Assembly (NCBI GenBank): GCA_018261655.1
Contig: JAGTSG010000011.1
Span: forward strand, 1 to 39,540
DNA from: Pseudomonadota bacterium
Lineage (GTDB): Bacteria; Pseudomonadota; Gammaproteobacteria; Steroidobacterales; Steroidobacteraceae
Length of the DNA: 39,540 bases
Direction of reading: 5' to 3'
The notes under the pieces were generated by a model, which was given only the letters and a program-made list of their open reading frames with translations, was not told the origin of the DNA and did no database searches. Positions 32,364-39,540 of the stretch are shown here, in pieces; the first letter of the stretch is position 1; each line of letters begins with the position of its first letter. Position numbers and translations under genes: made by a program.

Positions 32364-33443
32364 TTGGACGCGGGCACTCCGCCGGAGACGCAGTCACTGT
32401 GCATCCTGCGCCTCTCGGCGCTGGGGGACGTCACGCACGTCCTTCCGGTGGTCAACCGGATTCGTGCCGAGCGGCCCGGCTGGACGATCACCTGGATCAC
32501 GGGCAAGGCGGAGCGCAGGTTGCTCGACGGCGTGGCGGGCGTCGAGTTCGCCGTCTACGACAAGCGCGGCGGCGGCCGGGCGCTCGCGGACCTTCGCCAT
32601 GCGCTGCGTGGGCGCCGCTTCGACGTGCTGCTGCAGATGCAGCTGGCGCTGCGCGCCAACCTGCTCTCGGCGCTGGTGTCCGCCAGGCGCCGGATCGGCT
32701 ACGACCGCGGGCGCAGCAAGGAAGGGCACGGCCTGTTCGTCAACGAGCGGATCGAGCCCGCCGGCCATCACGTCCTCGACGTGTTCCGGCAGTTCCTCGT
32801 GCCGCTGGGGATCGAGCCCGGGCCGGTCTCCTGGGGAATCCCGGTGCCGCCGGATGCCGCGGACTGGGCCCGGGCACAGTGGCCCGGCGACCGCCCGACG
32901 ATGGTCATCTCCGCGTGTTCCAGCCATCCCCTGCGCAACTGGCACGCCGCGGGCTACGCGGCGCTCGCCAGCCATGCGATGGCGAAGGGCTGGCGCGTCG
33001 TGCTGAGCGGCGGCCGGAGCGCGCTCGAGCGCGAGGTCGGGAACGCGATCATCGCGCGCTGTGACCCGCCGCCCCTCGACCTGATCGGCAAGGACACGCT
33101 CAAGCAGATGGTTGCGCTGCTCGCGCGTGCGGATCTGGTCGTGAGCCCGGACTCCGGGCCGGCGCATGTCGCCAATGCCGTGGGGACGCCGGTCCTCGGC
33201 CTCCATGCCTGCACGGACGCGGAGCGGTCGGGACCGTATTCGGACCGGCGCTGGACGGTCAACCGCTATGCGGAGGCGGCCGAGAGGTTCATGCGGCGCC
33301 CGCCGGACCGGCTGCGCTGGGGCCAGCGTGTCGAGAAGCCGGGCGTGATGGACCTGATCACGATCGACGACGTGATCGGCCGGTTCGACGCCTATTGCGC
33401 GCAGGCCGGCCGCGCGCCCGCGGCTCAGGCCGGCGAGCCGTAG
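32364..33443 (+). CDS. Glycosyltransferase family 9 (heptosyltransferase-like)
   Basis: A 359-residue GT-B glycosyltransferase of the ADP-heptose:LPS heptosyltransferase family. These enzymes add heptoses to the inner core of lipopolysaccharide at the cytoplasmic face. The first Rossmann domain begins CILRLSALGDVTHVLPVVNR. The C-terminal domain has the nucleotide-sugar site SPDSGPAHVANAVGTPVLGL followed by ERSGPY. MISACSSHPLRNWHAAGYAAL is the linker typical of the family. The start is TTG 32364 with AAGG a few bases upstream. No ATG lies before the conserved N-terminus. The acceptor cannot be predicted, so WaaC/WaaF/WaaQ are not assigned. It is convergent with, and overlaps by 19 bases, a DUF6165 gene, and it lies next to a YejM-like gene that fits LPS work. 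Confidence 0.88.
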   Translation: MDAGTPPETQSLCILRLSALGDVTHVLPVVNRIRAERPGWTITWITGKAERRLLDGVAGVEFAVYDKRGGGRALADLRHALRGRRFDVLLQMQLALRANLLSALVSARRRIGYDRGRSKEGHGLFVNERIEPAGHHVLDVFRQFLVPLGIEPGPVSWGIPVPPDAADWARAQWPGDRPTMVISACSSHPLRNWHAAGYAALASHAMAKGWRVVLSGGRSALEREVGNAIIARCDPPPLDLIGKDTLKQMVALLARADLVVSPDSGPAHVANAVGTPVLGLHACTDAERSGPYSDRRWTVNRYAEAAERFMRRPPDRLRWGQRVEKPGVMDLITIDDVIGRFDAYCAQAGRAPAAQAGEP

Positions 33444-33826
33444 TCTGCGTAGGACTTTTCCTCGACGTAGGCGGAGCCGAGACGCAGGTTGATCTCCTTC
33501 TTCACCCGGGCGCGCTCGTCATTGGTCACGTAGACCGCCCGGGCGAGGCGGATGAACTCCTCGTCGAACGCGCGGGCGCGTTCCTTGTCGCGGATGTCGT
33601 CCTCGATGTCCCAGAGCGCCTCGTTCACCCTGCGCAGCGCCGCGACCAGGTCGGCGATGTCCATCCGCGACGCGGGGTGGGCGCCCCAGGTCGCGTTCAG
33701 CGCGTCGAGTTCGCGGCGGACGTTGGCCAGCTTCGCGGGATCCGCGATGCGGTCGGACTTGATCTGCAGGATCGCGATCTTGTCGAGCAGCTCGCCGAAG
33801 GACACGGGCACGAGGATTTCGGACAT
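33425..33826 (-). CDS. DUF6165 family protein
   Basis: A 133-residue, mostly helical, charged cytoplasmic protein with no signal peptide. The N-terminus EILVPVSFGELLDKIAILQI and the middle DIADLVAALRRVNEALWDIE are typical of DUF6165. C-terminal sequence ARVKKEINLRLGSAYVEEKS completes the domain. Its function is unknown. Members are often found among polysaccharide or LPS genes, and here it lies tail-to-tail with a GT9 gene (19-base overlap) and 95 bases downstream of a YejM-like gene on the same strand. The start ATG 33826 begins the conserved domain directly. A role in glycan synthesis is only suggested by neighbours. Confidence 0.8.
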   Translation of the reverse strand: MSEILVPVSFGELLDKIAILQIKSDRIADPAKLANVRRELDALNATWGAHPASRMDIADLVAALRRVNEALWDIEDDIRDKERARAFDEEFIRLARAVYVTNDERARVKKEINLRLGSAYVEEKSYADYGSPA

Positions 33827-33921
33827 CTTGGACCCCAGCGATGAAGATCCCGCCACGGCAGCAGGCCAGGCCGGGATGATGATCCAGGGCCGGGGCGCTG
33901 CCAACCCCGACAAGTACGGCC

Positions 33922-35796
33922 TCAGCCGCCTCCGGCCGCGCGCGTCCGGAACCGGCTGTTCTGCTCGACGGCCTGCGCCATCACTTCGGCCCAGGACTCC
34001 TCCGACTGCATCGGCCTCCAGGTCGGGTCGAGGACTTCGACGCCCGTCTTGCGCACGGCGATGAAGCGGCCGCGCTCCATGACGGCGAAGTCCTGGTAGC
34101 TGCCCATGACCAGTGCATCGCGGCCGCCGGTCTCGAGCAGGTCGTGGCCGACGCTGTAGCGATCGGCTGGCGTCGTGCAGCCGAGGTAGCGCGTCATGAG
34201 GGTCGGCGCCACGTCGAAGTGGCTCGTGCGGTGGTCGTAGGTCCCGGGCTCGATGCCGGGCGCGCGCACCAGCAGCGGGACGCCGGTCTGGAAGCGCGTG
34301 AAGTTGCTGTTGTGGCCCCAGTAGCCCAGGCCGTTCTCGTTGAATTCCTGGCCGTGGTCGCCGGTGACCAGGATCACCGACGTGTCCATCTTGCCCGCTG
34401 TTTCGAGGTCCGCGAAGACCTTGCCGACCAGCGAGTCCACGAACCGCACCGAGTTGAGGTAACGGTTGAACAGCGGCAGCGGGTCGCTGCCGGGGCCGAG
34501 CTCGAGGTAGTTCACGTGCTCCAGGCTCGGCTGGAACGCCAGCGGGAAGTCCTCGGGGATGGCGAAGGCGTGCGGGGCGTCGTAGAACAGGAAGGCGAAG
34601 TAGGGACGCGACGGGTCGCGCTTCGCCAGGAACTCGCGGAAGTCGCTGGTGAGGTCCTCGTCGCGGGCCGCCGTCGTGTCGCCGTCGGACTCGAGGCGCG
34701 GGCTGGCGACGCGGGCGAAGACGGTGTCGTGGAACTCGGGGCTCTTCAGCGAGGGCCCCCTGAAGATCCCGATCTCGTAGCCGCCGTCGACCAGCGCCGA
34801 GACCAGCTCCGGGCCGCGGTGCTGCTGCAGCATGTGGTGCCAGTAGGTCGCGGGGATGCCGTAGAACAGGCTGAAGATGCCGGCGCGGGTCGCGTTGCCG
34901 CCGCTGAAGTGGTCGGTGAAACGGGCCGCATCCTGCCCGAACTTCCAGATGTTGGGCGTCACGTCCGGGCGCAGCGCATCGAAGCGCCAGGCGTCGATGA
35001 CGATCAGCAGGATGTCCGGCCGGGCGGCCGGCGCGGCGCAGCTCACGGGCTCGAGCGGGTACGCGTCGGCCGGGTCGGCGAGGTCGAGGCGCCATTCCTT
35101 GCGGCGCATCTCGAGGCCGAGGCCGTCCAGCGCACCGCGCGCGCGCAGCGGGTAGGCCAGCGGCAACAGCGAAGCGTCGCGTGTCAGCGGCGTGAAGCCG
35201 GCCGCGTCGGCCCAGGCGTGGGCCAGGTGATACGGCACGATCAGGCCGGCCAGCGCCGCCACGACCAGCCGGCCGCGGAGATGCGGGTGATGGACCGTCC
35301 GGACCCGGCGCCAGAGGACGACCGCGATGCCCGCCTGGGTGACGAGCACCGCGAGCACGACGCCGATCGCCTGCAGCCACATCTCCAGCGAGAACACGAA
35401 CGTCTGGGTCGCGGCGCCGCCGACCAGGATCTCGAGCACGCCGGCGTTGAGGTGAAACCGGTACAGCTTGTAGACCTGGCTGTCCACGAGCAGGAACAGG
35501 AGCAGCAGGGCCGAGCACAGCGCGCCGAACGCCACGACCGGCCGCGGCCGTCTCACCAGCAGCGCCACCGCGAGCACCGGCAGCAGCAGCACGGTGACGA
35601 GCGTCGCCAGCTGGCCCGCGACCGTCAGCGCGCGCATCCAGGAGCCGAGCCCCCCGCCGGCAGGGCCCGCGGCCGCCACGTAACGCAGGGCGATGAGGGC
35701 GGTCTCGACCAGGGTCACCAGCGCCAGCCACGCCCACCAGCGGGCGAGATAGCGATGCGGGCGCGGCTCCGGGTTCACGGCCAGGGTCTTCGTCAC
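33922..35796 (-). CDS. YejM/LapC-like membrane sulfatase-fold protein
   Basis: A 624-residue inner-membrane protein. Five predicted helices (about 20-40, 58-80, 86-106, 134-158, 172-190) precede a periplasmic alkaline-phosphatase/sulfatase-fold domain (about 255-610). The stretch LLVDSQVYKLYRFHLNAGVL (101-120) resembles the equivalent part of E. coli YejM (PbgA/LapC), which senses periplasmic LPS and restrains LpxC degradation by LapB-FtsH. The globular domain keeps SGGNATRAGIFSLFYGIPA, where a Thr sits at the nucleophile position, and VTGDHGQEFNENGLGYWGH, which is metal-site-like, so enzyme activity is not excluded. The neighbours DUF6165 and GT9 support an LPS role. It starts 19 bases after the stop of the AI-2E-family permease gene, so the three minus-strand genes may be an operon. 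Confidence 0.85.
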   Translation of the reverse strand: MTKTLAVNPEPRPHRYLARWWAWLALVTLVETALIALRYVAAAGPAGGGLGSWMRALTVAGQLATLVTVLLLPVLAVALLVRRPRPVVAFGALCSALLLLFLLVDSQVYKLYRFHLNAGVLEILVGGAATQTFVFSLEMWLQAIGVVLAVLVTQAGIAVVLWRRVRTVHHPHLRGRLVVAALAGLIVPYHLAHAWADAAGFTPLTRDASLLPLAYPLRARGALDGLGLEMRRKEWRLDLADPADAYPLEPVSCAAPAARPDILLIVIDAWRFDALRPDVTPNIWKFGQDAARFTDHFSGGNATRAGIFSLFYGIPATYWHHMLQQHRGPELVSALVDGGYEIGIFRGPSLKSPEFHDTVFARVASPRLESDGDTTAARDEDLTSDFREFLAKRDPSRPYFAFLFYDAPHAFAIPEDFPLAFQPSLEHVNYLELGPGSDPLPLFNRYLNSVRFVDSLVGKVFADLETAGKMDTSVILVTGDHGQEFNENGLGYWGHNSNFTRFQTGVPLLVRAPGIEPGTYDHRTSHFDVAPTLMTRYLGCTTPADRYSVGHDLLETGGRDALVMGSYQDFAVMERGRFIAVRKTGVEVLDPTWRPMQSEESWAEVMAQAVEQNSRFRTRAAGGG

Positions 35797-35815
35797 GGGC
35801 GGCTCGACGGGTGGG

Positions 35816-36910
35816 TCAGACGCCTGCTTGGACGCCGTCGGGCCGCGCCGGTTCCTGCCGGGCCGTCGGGCCGGACACCCAGTTGTCCAGCAACGTGTAG
35901 GCGACCGCCAGCACGACCGGTCCGATGAAGATGCCCACGATCCCGAACGCGATCATGCCGCCGATGACGCCGGCGAAGATCAGGAGTAGTGGCAGGTCGG
36001 CGCCGCGACGAATGAGCACCGGGCGCACGAAGTTGTCCATCAGCCCCACGACCAGGGACCAGACCAGCAGGAAGGTGCCCCAGCCGGCACCCAGGCTGTA
36101 GTAGGCCCAGGCCGTCGCGCCCAGCAGCACGAGGATCGGCCCGAGCTGGGCGATGCAGAGCGCGAACATCACCGCCGTCAGGACGCCGGCGAAAGGGACG
36201 CCCGCGATGGCGAGCCCGATGCCGCCAAGCGCCGACTGGAGCAGGGCGGTGACGACCACGCCGAGCGCGACGCCGCGGATGGCCTGACCGGCCAGGACGA
36301 CCATGCGGCTGCCTTGCTCATCCGCCAGGCGCTCGCCGAACCGTCGCACCCATGCCGCCCAGGACTCGCCGCCGGCGTAGAGGACCCCGGACAGGGCGAC
36401 GATCAGCACGAACTGCACCACGACGAGGGCGAAGCTTCCTGCATGCGACGTCAGCCAGGTGGCGACGATCCGGGCGTACGGCTCGGCGCGCTCCGCAAGG
36501 CCGGCCATTCCTTCGCTGGCGACTTCGTTCCAGGCGGCCGTCGCCCGCCCGCCCACCAGGGGCACCTTGCCGAGCCACGCCGGCGCCGCGGGAAGCGCCG
36601 TTTCCGGCAACTTCGAGACGAGCGCCGCGACGTCGCCGGTATGCGCAAAGATCGCGTCGAGCGCGACGCCGAGGGGCACGATCAGGACGGCCAGGAGTCC
36701 GAGGCACATGACCGCCACGGCCGGCGCGCGCCGCCCGCCAAACGCCGCCTCGAGACGGCGCATGACCGGCCAGGTGGCGACCACGATCATCGTCGCCCAG
36801 ATCAGGGCAGCCAGGAAGGGCCGCAGGATCCACAGCGAGCCGACGATCAGGCCGCCGATGAACAGGACCGACAGCGTGATGCGGGCCAGATCCTGGCGCG
36901 GATTGATCAT
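35816..36910 (-). CDS. AI-2E family transporter (YdiK-like permease)
   Basis: A 364-residue inner-membrane protein with about 7-8 helices. The family layout is recognisable: an N-terminal hairpin (LSVLFIGGLIVGSLWILRPF, 13-32), a second pair before residue 90, an amphipathic central domain, and a C-terminal cluster containing GVPFAGVLTAVMFALCIAQL and the signature MDNFVRPVLIRRGADLPLLL. The family was named after TqsA and AI-2 export, but most members have other or unknown cargo, including Na+/H+ exchange, so AI-2 transport should not be assumed. It lies just upstream of the YejM-like gene on the same strand with a 19-base gap. The start ATG 36910 leads directly into the first helix. Confidence 0.87.
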   Translation of the reverse strand: MINPRQDLARITLSVLFIGGLIVGSLWILRPFLAALIWATMIVVATWPVMRRLEAAFGGRRAPAVAVMCLGLLAVLIVPLGVALDAIFAHTGDVAALVSKLPETALPAAPAWLGKVPLVGGRATAAWNEVASEGMAGLAERAEPYARIVATWLTSHAGSFALVVVQFVLIVALSGVLYAGGESWAAWVRRFGERLADEQGSRMVVLAGQAIRGVALGVVVTALLQSALGGIGLAIAGVPFAGVLTAVMFALCIAQLGPILVLLGATAWAYYSLGAGWGTFLLVWSLVVGLMDNFVRPVLIRRGADLPLLLIFAGVIGGMIAFGIVGIFIGPVVLAVAYTLLDNWVSGPTARQEPARPDGVQAGV

Positions 36911-37055
36911 GTGGGGTCACCGGTGACGCGGGCGCAGGGAGCCGATTCTAATGCAAGGCGGCCGGGCCCGGGCCGATGTTGGAGGCCTTTCCGGCAGCGG
37001 ACTCCCGCCGGCGGCAGGCCCGGATTTCGCTGCCGGACGCCGGCGGCCGCACAGG

Positions 37056-37682
37056 TCAGGGGCTCAGGCGGATGTCGCTCGCGTTCCCGGGGCGGCGGCC
37101 GCGCTTGTCGGCGTAAAACGCCCGGATGCGGGCGAGGTCCTGTTCCTTGTTCCCGGTGAGGCTGAGGTAGGTGTCGATGCCCACGGTGCGGGTGGCATAG
37201 TCGATGTAGCCCAGTCCGACGGGCAGGTTGCCGGCCACGGCGATCCGGTAGAAACCGGACTTCCAGTGGTCGGCGCGGGAGCGCGTGCCCTCCGGCGCCA
37301 CCGCGAGCCACATCCACTCGTGCCGGTCGAATTCCGCGAGCAGGGTGCCAACCAGCCCCGACCGTTCGCGACGATTGATGGGGATGCCTCCGAGGCGCAG
37401 GAACAGGCGGCGCAACGGCCACCGGAAGAGGGTGTCCTTGCCCATCCAGCGGGCGGGCAGCCCCGCGCCGACCTTGTACAGCACGCCGATGATGAAGTCC
37501 CAGTTCGACGTGTGCGGATAGACGACGATGATGCCCTTCGACGCGGACGGCCACACCAGGACGCTGCGCCAGCCAAAGGTCCGCAGGAGTCCACGCGCGC
37601 AGCGCTGTACGAGGGTGCCGCGTCGCGACGCGCCTTCGGGGATTCGACCCACCATGGGAGCATGGTTGCACAATCGCGCCAT
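37056..37682 (-). CDS. PlsC-like lysophospholipid acyltransferase family protein
   Basis: A 208-residue acyltransferase. The catalytic HX4D motif is HTSNWD (57-62), the second motif is around GIPINR (99-104), and the acceptor-binding EGTR is at 131-134 (APEGTRSRADHWKSGFY). This fits proteins that acylate lysophosphatidate or related lipids, but the HTSNWD form with the short length and no clear membrane helix belongs to a subgroup distinct from true PlsC. Glycerol-3-phosphate derivatives or ornithine-type lipids are both possible substrates. The start is ATG 37682, or an in-frame ATG at 37655; neither has a good ribosome site. It is divergent from the DgcZ-like gene and 145 bases upstream of the AI-2E-type permease gene. 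Confidence 0.83.
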   Translation of the reverse strand: MARLCNHAPMVGRIPEGASRRGTLVQRCARGLLRTFGWRSVLVWPSASKGIIVVYPHTSNWDFIIGVLYKVGAGLPARWMGKDTLFRWPLRRLFLRLGGIPINRRERSGLVGTLLAEFDRHEWMWLAVAPEGTRSRADHWKSGFYRIAVAGNLPVGLGYIDYATRTVGIDTYLSLTGNKEQDLARIRAFYADKRGRRPGNASDIRLSP

Positions 37683-37798
37683 TGACTGCCCGCCGCGCCG
37701 GAATGTCCGAATGGCAGGCCCCGTCCGGCGGTGCTACTGGTGACGAGTGGGGCGATGGCAAGTGCCGATCGCGATGTCCATCGGCCAGGATGGTCAGG

Positions 37799-38734
<936 letters not shown>

Positions 38735-38806
38735 GTGCCCGGCAGCGGTCTCGTCACCGCCAGGCAGACCGTTTGCAGCGTCCTGTCCACGCTCGCCGGG
38801 CACGCC

Positions 38807-38812
38807 TACAAT
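38807..38812 (+). promoter_or_regulatory. Candidate -10 element just upstream of the DUF2157 gene (leaderless?)
   Basis: TACAAT (five of six) ends seven bases before ATG 38820, putting the start of transcription at or next to the start codon. No ribosome site is visible. The -35 region (TGTCCA at 38784) is poor. Confidence 0.35.
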
Positions 38813-38819
38813 TCATGCC

Positions 38820-39540
38820 ATGACCATCTTGCCGAACAGCGTTTCCCGGGCGATCGAGCGCTGGCTCGAAGCCGGCCTCATCGACGCCGCCACTGCCGGA
38901 CGGCTGCGCGCGGCGGAGGACGCCCGCAGGCCGGCCCAGACCGGAAGGCTCGCCGTCGTCGCCTTCGGCTTCGGCGGCCTGCTGCTCGCGGCAGGCGTGT
39001 TCCTGTTCGTCGCGGCGAACTGGCAGGACCTTTCGTCGTGGTCGCGGTTCGCGATCCTGGTCGCGATGGTGGCCGCGCTGCACCTCGGCGCGGCGTTCGG
39101 CAGCCGGTTCAGCCCCGCGCTCGGCACATCGCTGCATGCCGTCGGCACCGCAGCGCTCGGCGCCGGCATCTTCCTGTCGGGCCAGATCTTCAACCTCCAG
39201 GCGCAATGGCCCGAGGGCTTCATGCTCTGGGCCCTTGGCGCGGCCGTGGCCGCCTGGCTGCTGCGCGACTGGCCGCAGGTGCTATGGGTGGCGTTCCTCG
39301 GGCCCGCCTGGCTCGTCGCCGAGTGGGCCTCGATCTTCCCCTGGTACCGGGCCCTCTCCGGGGAGATGGTCGAGTCGGTCGTCCCCTTCGGTCTCGCGGT
39401 ATTGAGTGCCGCCTACGTATCGGCAACGACGCACGATCGCAACGAGCCCTGGCGGCACGCGCTGGCACGGCTTGGTGCAGTGGCCCTGCTCTTTGCGGCG
39501 GGTGGACTGGCCAGCGAGGGCGCGGAGTTCATGGCCGGGA
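38820..39540 (+). CDS. DUF2157 domain membrane protein, 3' truncated
   Basis: An open frame that runs off the window, giving 240 residues. The N-terminal 35 residues (VSRAIERWLEAGLIDAAT) form the helical head seen in DUF2157 proteins. Hydrophobic helices follow, beginning with VVAFGFGGLLLAAGVFLFVA. The motif FVAANWQDLSSWSRFAI (about residues 64-80), with an N-W pair after helix 1, is characteristic of the family. TAALGAGIFLSGQIFNLQAQ continues the pattern. The function is unknown. In many bacteria it is followed by a GDYXXLXY or DUF4401 protein, which would lie outside the window. ATG 38820 has no ribosome site but a -10-like hexamer directly upstream. Confidence 0.85.
   Translation, partial: MTILPNSVSRAIERWLEAGLIDAATAGRLRAAEDARRPAQTGRLAVVAFGFGGLLLAAGVFLFVAANWQDLSSWSRFAILVAMVAALHLGAAFGSRFSPALGTSLHAVGTAALGAGIFLSGQIFNLQAQWPEGFMLWALGAAVAAWLLRDWPQVLWVAFLGPAWLVAEWASIFPWYRALSGEMVESVVPFGLAVLSAAYVSATTHDRNEPWRHALARLGAVALLFAAGGLASEGAEFMAG

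Noticed and set aside
32397-35737. Open frames extending DUF6165 and the S9 peptidase far upstream
   Set aside because: The extra sequence reads as shadow of the neighbouring genes, and conserved domains begin at the internal starts 33826 and 32157, where ribosome sites or domain starts agree.

Overview
The window is GC-rich (roughly 70% by eye), densely coded chromosomal DNA. No gap between genes exceeds about 250 bases. I saw no rRNA, tRNA, CRISPR array, insertion sequence or phage gene. The content suggests a free-living Gram-negative gammaproteobacterium, perhaps near the Xanthomonadales, Steroidobacterales or Chromatiales. The evidence is the pcm - rhodanese - tolC gene order, a YejM/LapC-type envelope sulfatase, a DgcZ-like zinc-binding diguanylate cyclase, the PA2778/PA2779 pair and TolC itself. 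All identities come from reading the translated sequence; no database search was run.

Layout. (1) 1-2946 (+): the two-subunit glycine decarboxylase, gcvPA (5' end cut off) and gcvPB, followed by dgkA overlapping by four bases. (2) 3063-6734 (+): a PfkB-family kinase resembling bacterial adenosine kinases, then a large tandem HtrA protease of the Nma111/DEG7 type whose frame is broken near 5540. (3) 6850-9249 (+): PA2779-like small membrane protein, PA2778-like C39-type lipoprotein peptidase with TPRs, and the Sua5/TsaC threonylcarbamoyl-AMP synthase, all coupled or overlapping. (4) 9266-11782 (-): tolC, a single-domain rhodanese and a Pcm-type methyltransferase. (5) 11986-17581 (+): a PAS-GGDEF-EAL protein, an AmpG-like MFS transporter, and a Ser/Thr kinase with a Calx-beta-like extracytoplasmic tail. 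(6) 17634-32157: adenosine deaminase (-), S41 peptidase (+), then a long minus-strand run of OPT peptide transporter, TrmO, M20 amidohydrolase, TldE/PmbA, TldD, M16 protease and S9 prolyl oligopeptidase. (7) 32364-37682: envelope genes comprising a GT9 glycosyltransferase (+), DUF6165, a YejM-like sulfatase, an AI-2E-family permease and a PlsC-like acyltransferase (all -). (8) 37799-end (+): a DgcZ-like cyclase and a DUF2157 membrane protein running off the window.

Themes. Peptide and protein turnover dominates. Eight peptidase or peptidase-like genes (broken HtrA, C39-like, S41, M20, TldE, TldD, M16, S9) and an OPT oligopeptide transporter sit within 28 kb, and most carry export signals. Two genes act on the same tRNA modification: TsaC makes the t6A precursor and TrmO methylates t6A. 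Two c-di-GMP enzymes and one eukaryote-like kinase supply signalling. The 32-37.7 kb block looks devoted to lipopolysaccharide and the envelope.

No wholly new multi-gene system is obvious. The best candidates for undescribed biology are the Tat-lipoprotein TldD paired with a signal-less TldE, the PA2779/PA2778 membrane protein-peptidase pair, and the kinase with an extracytoplasmic Calx-beta-like sensor.
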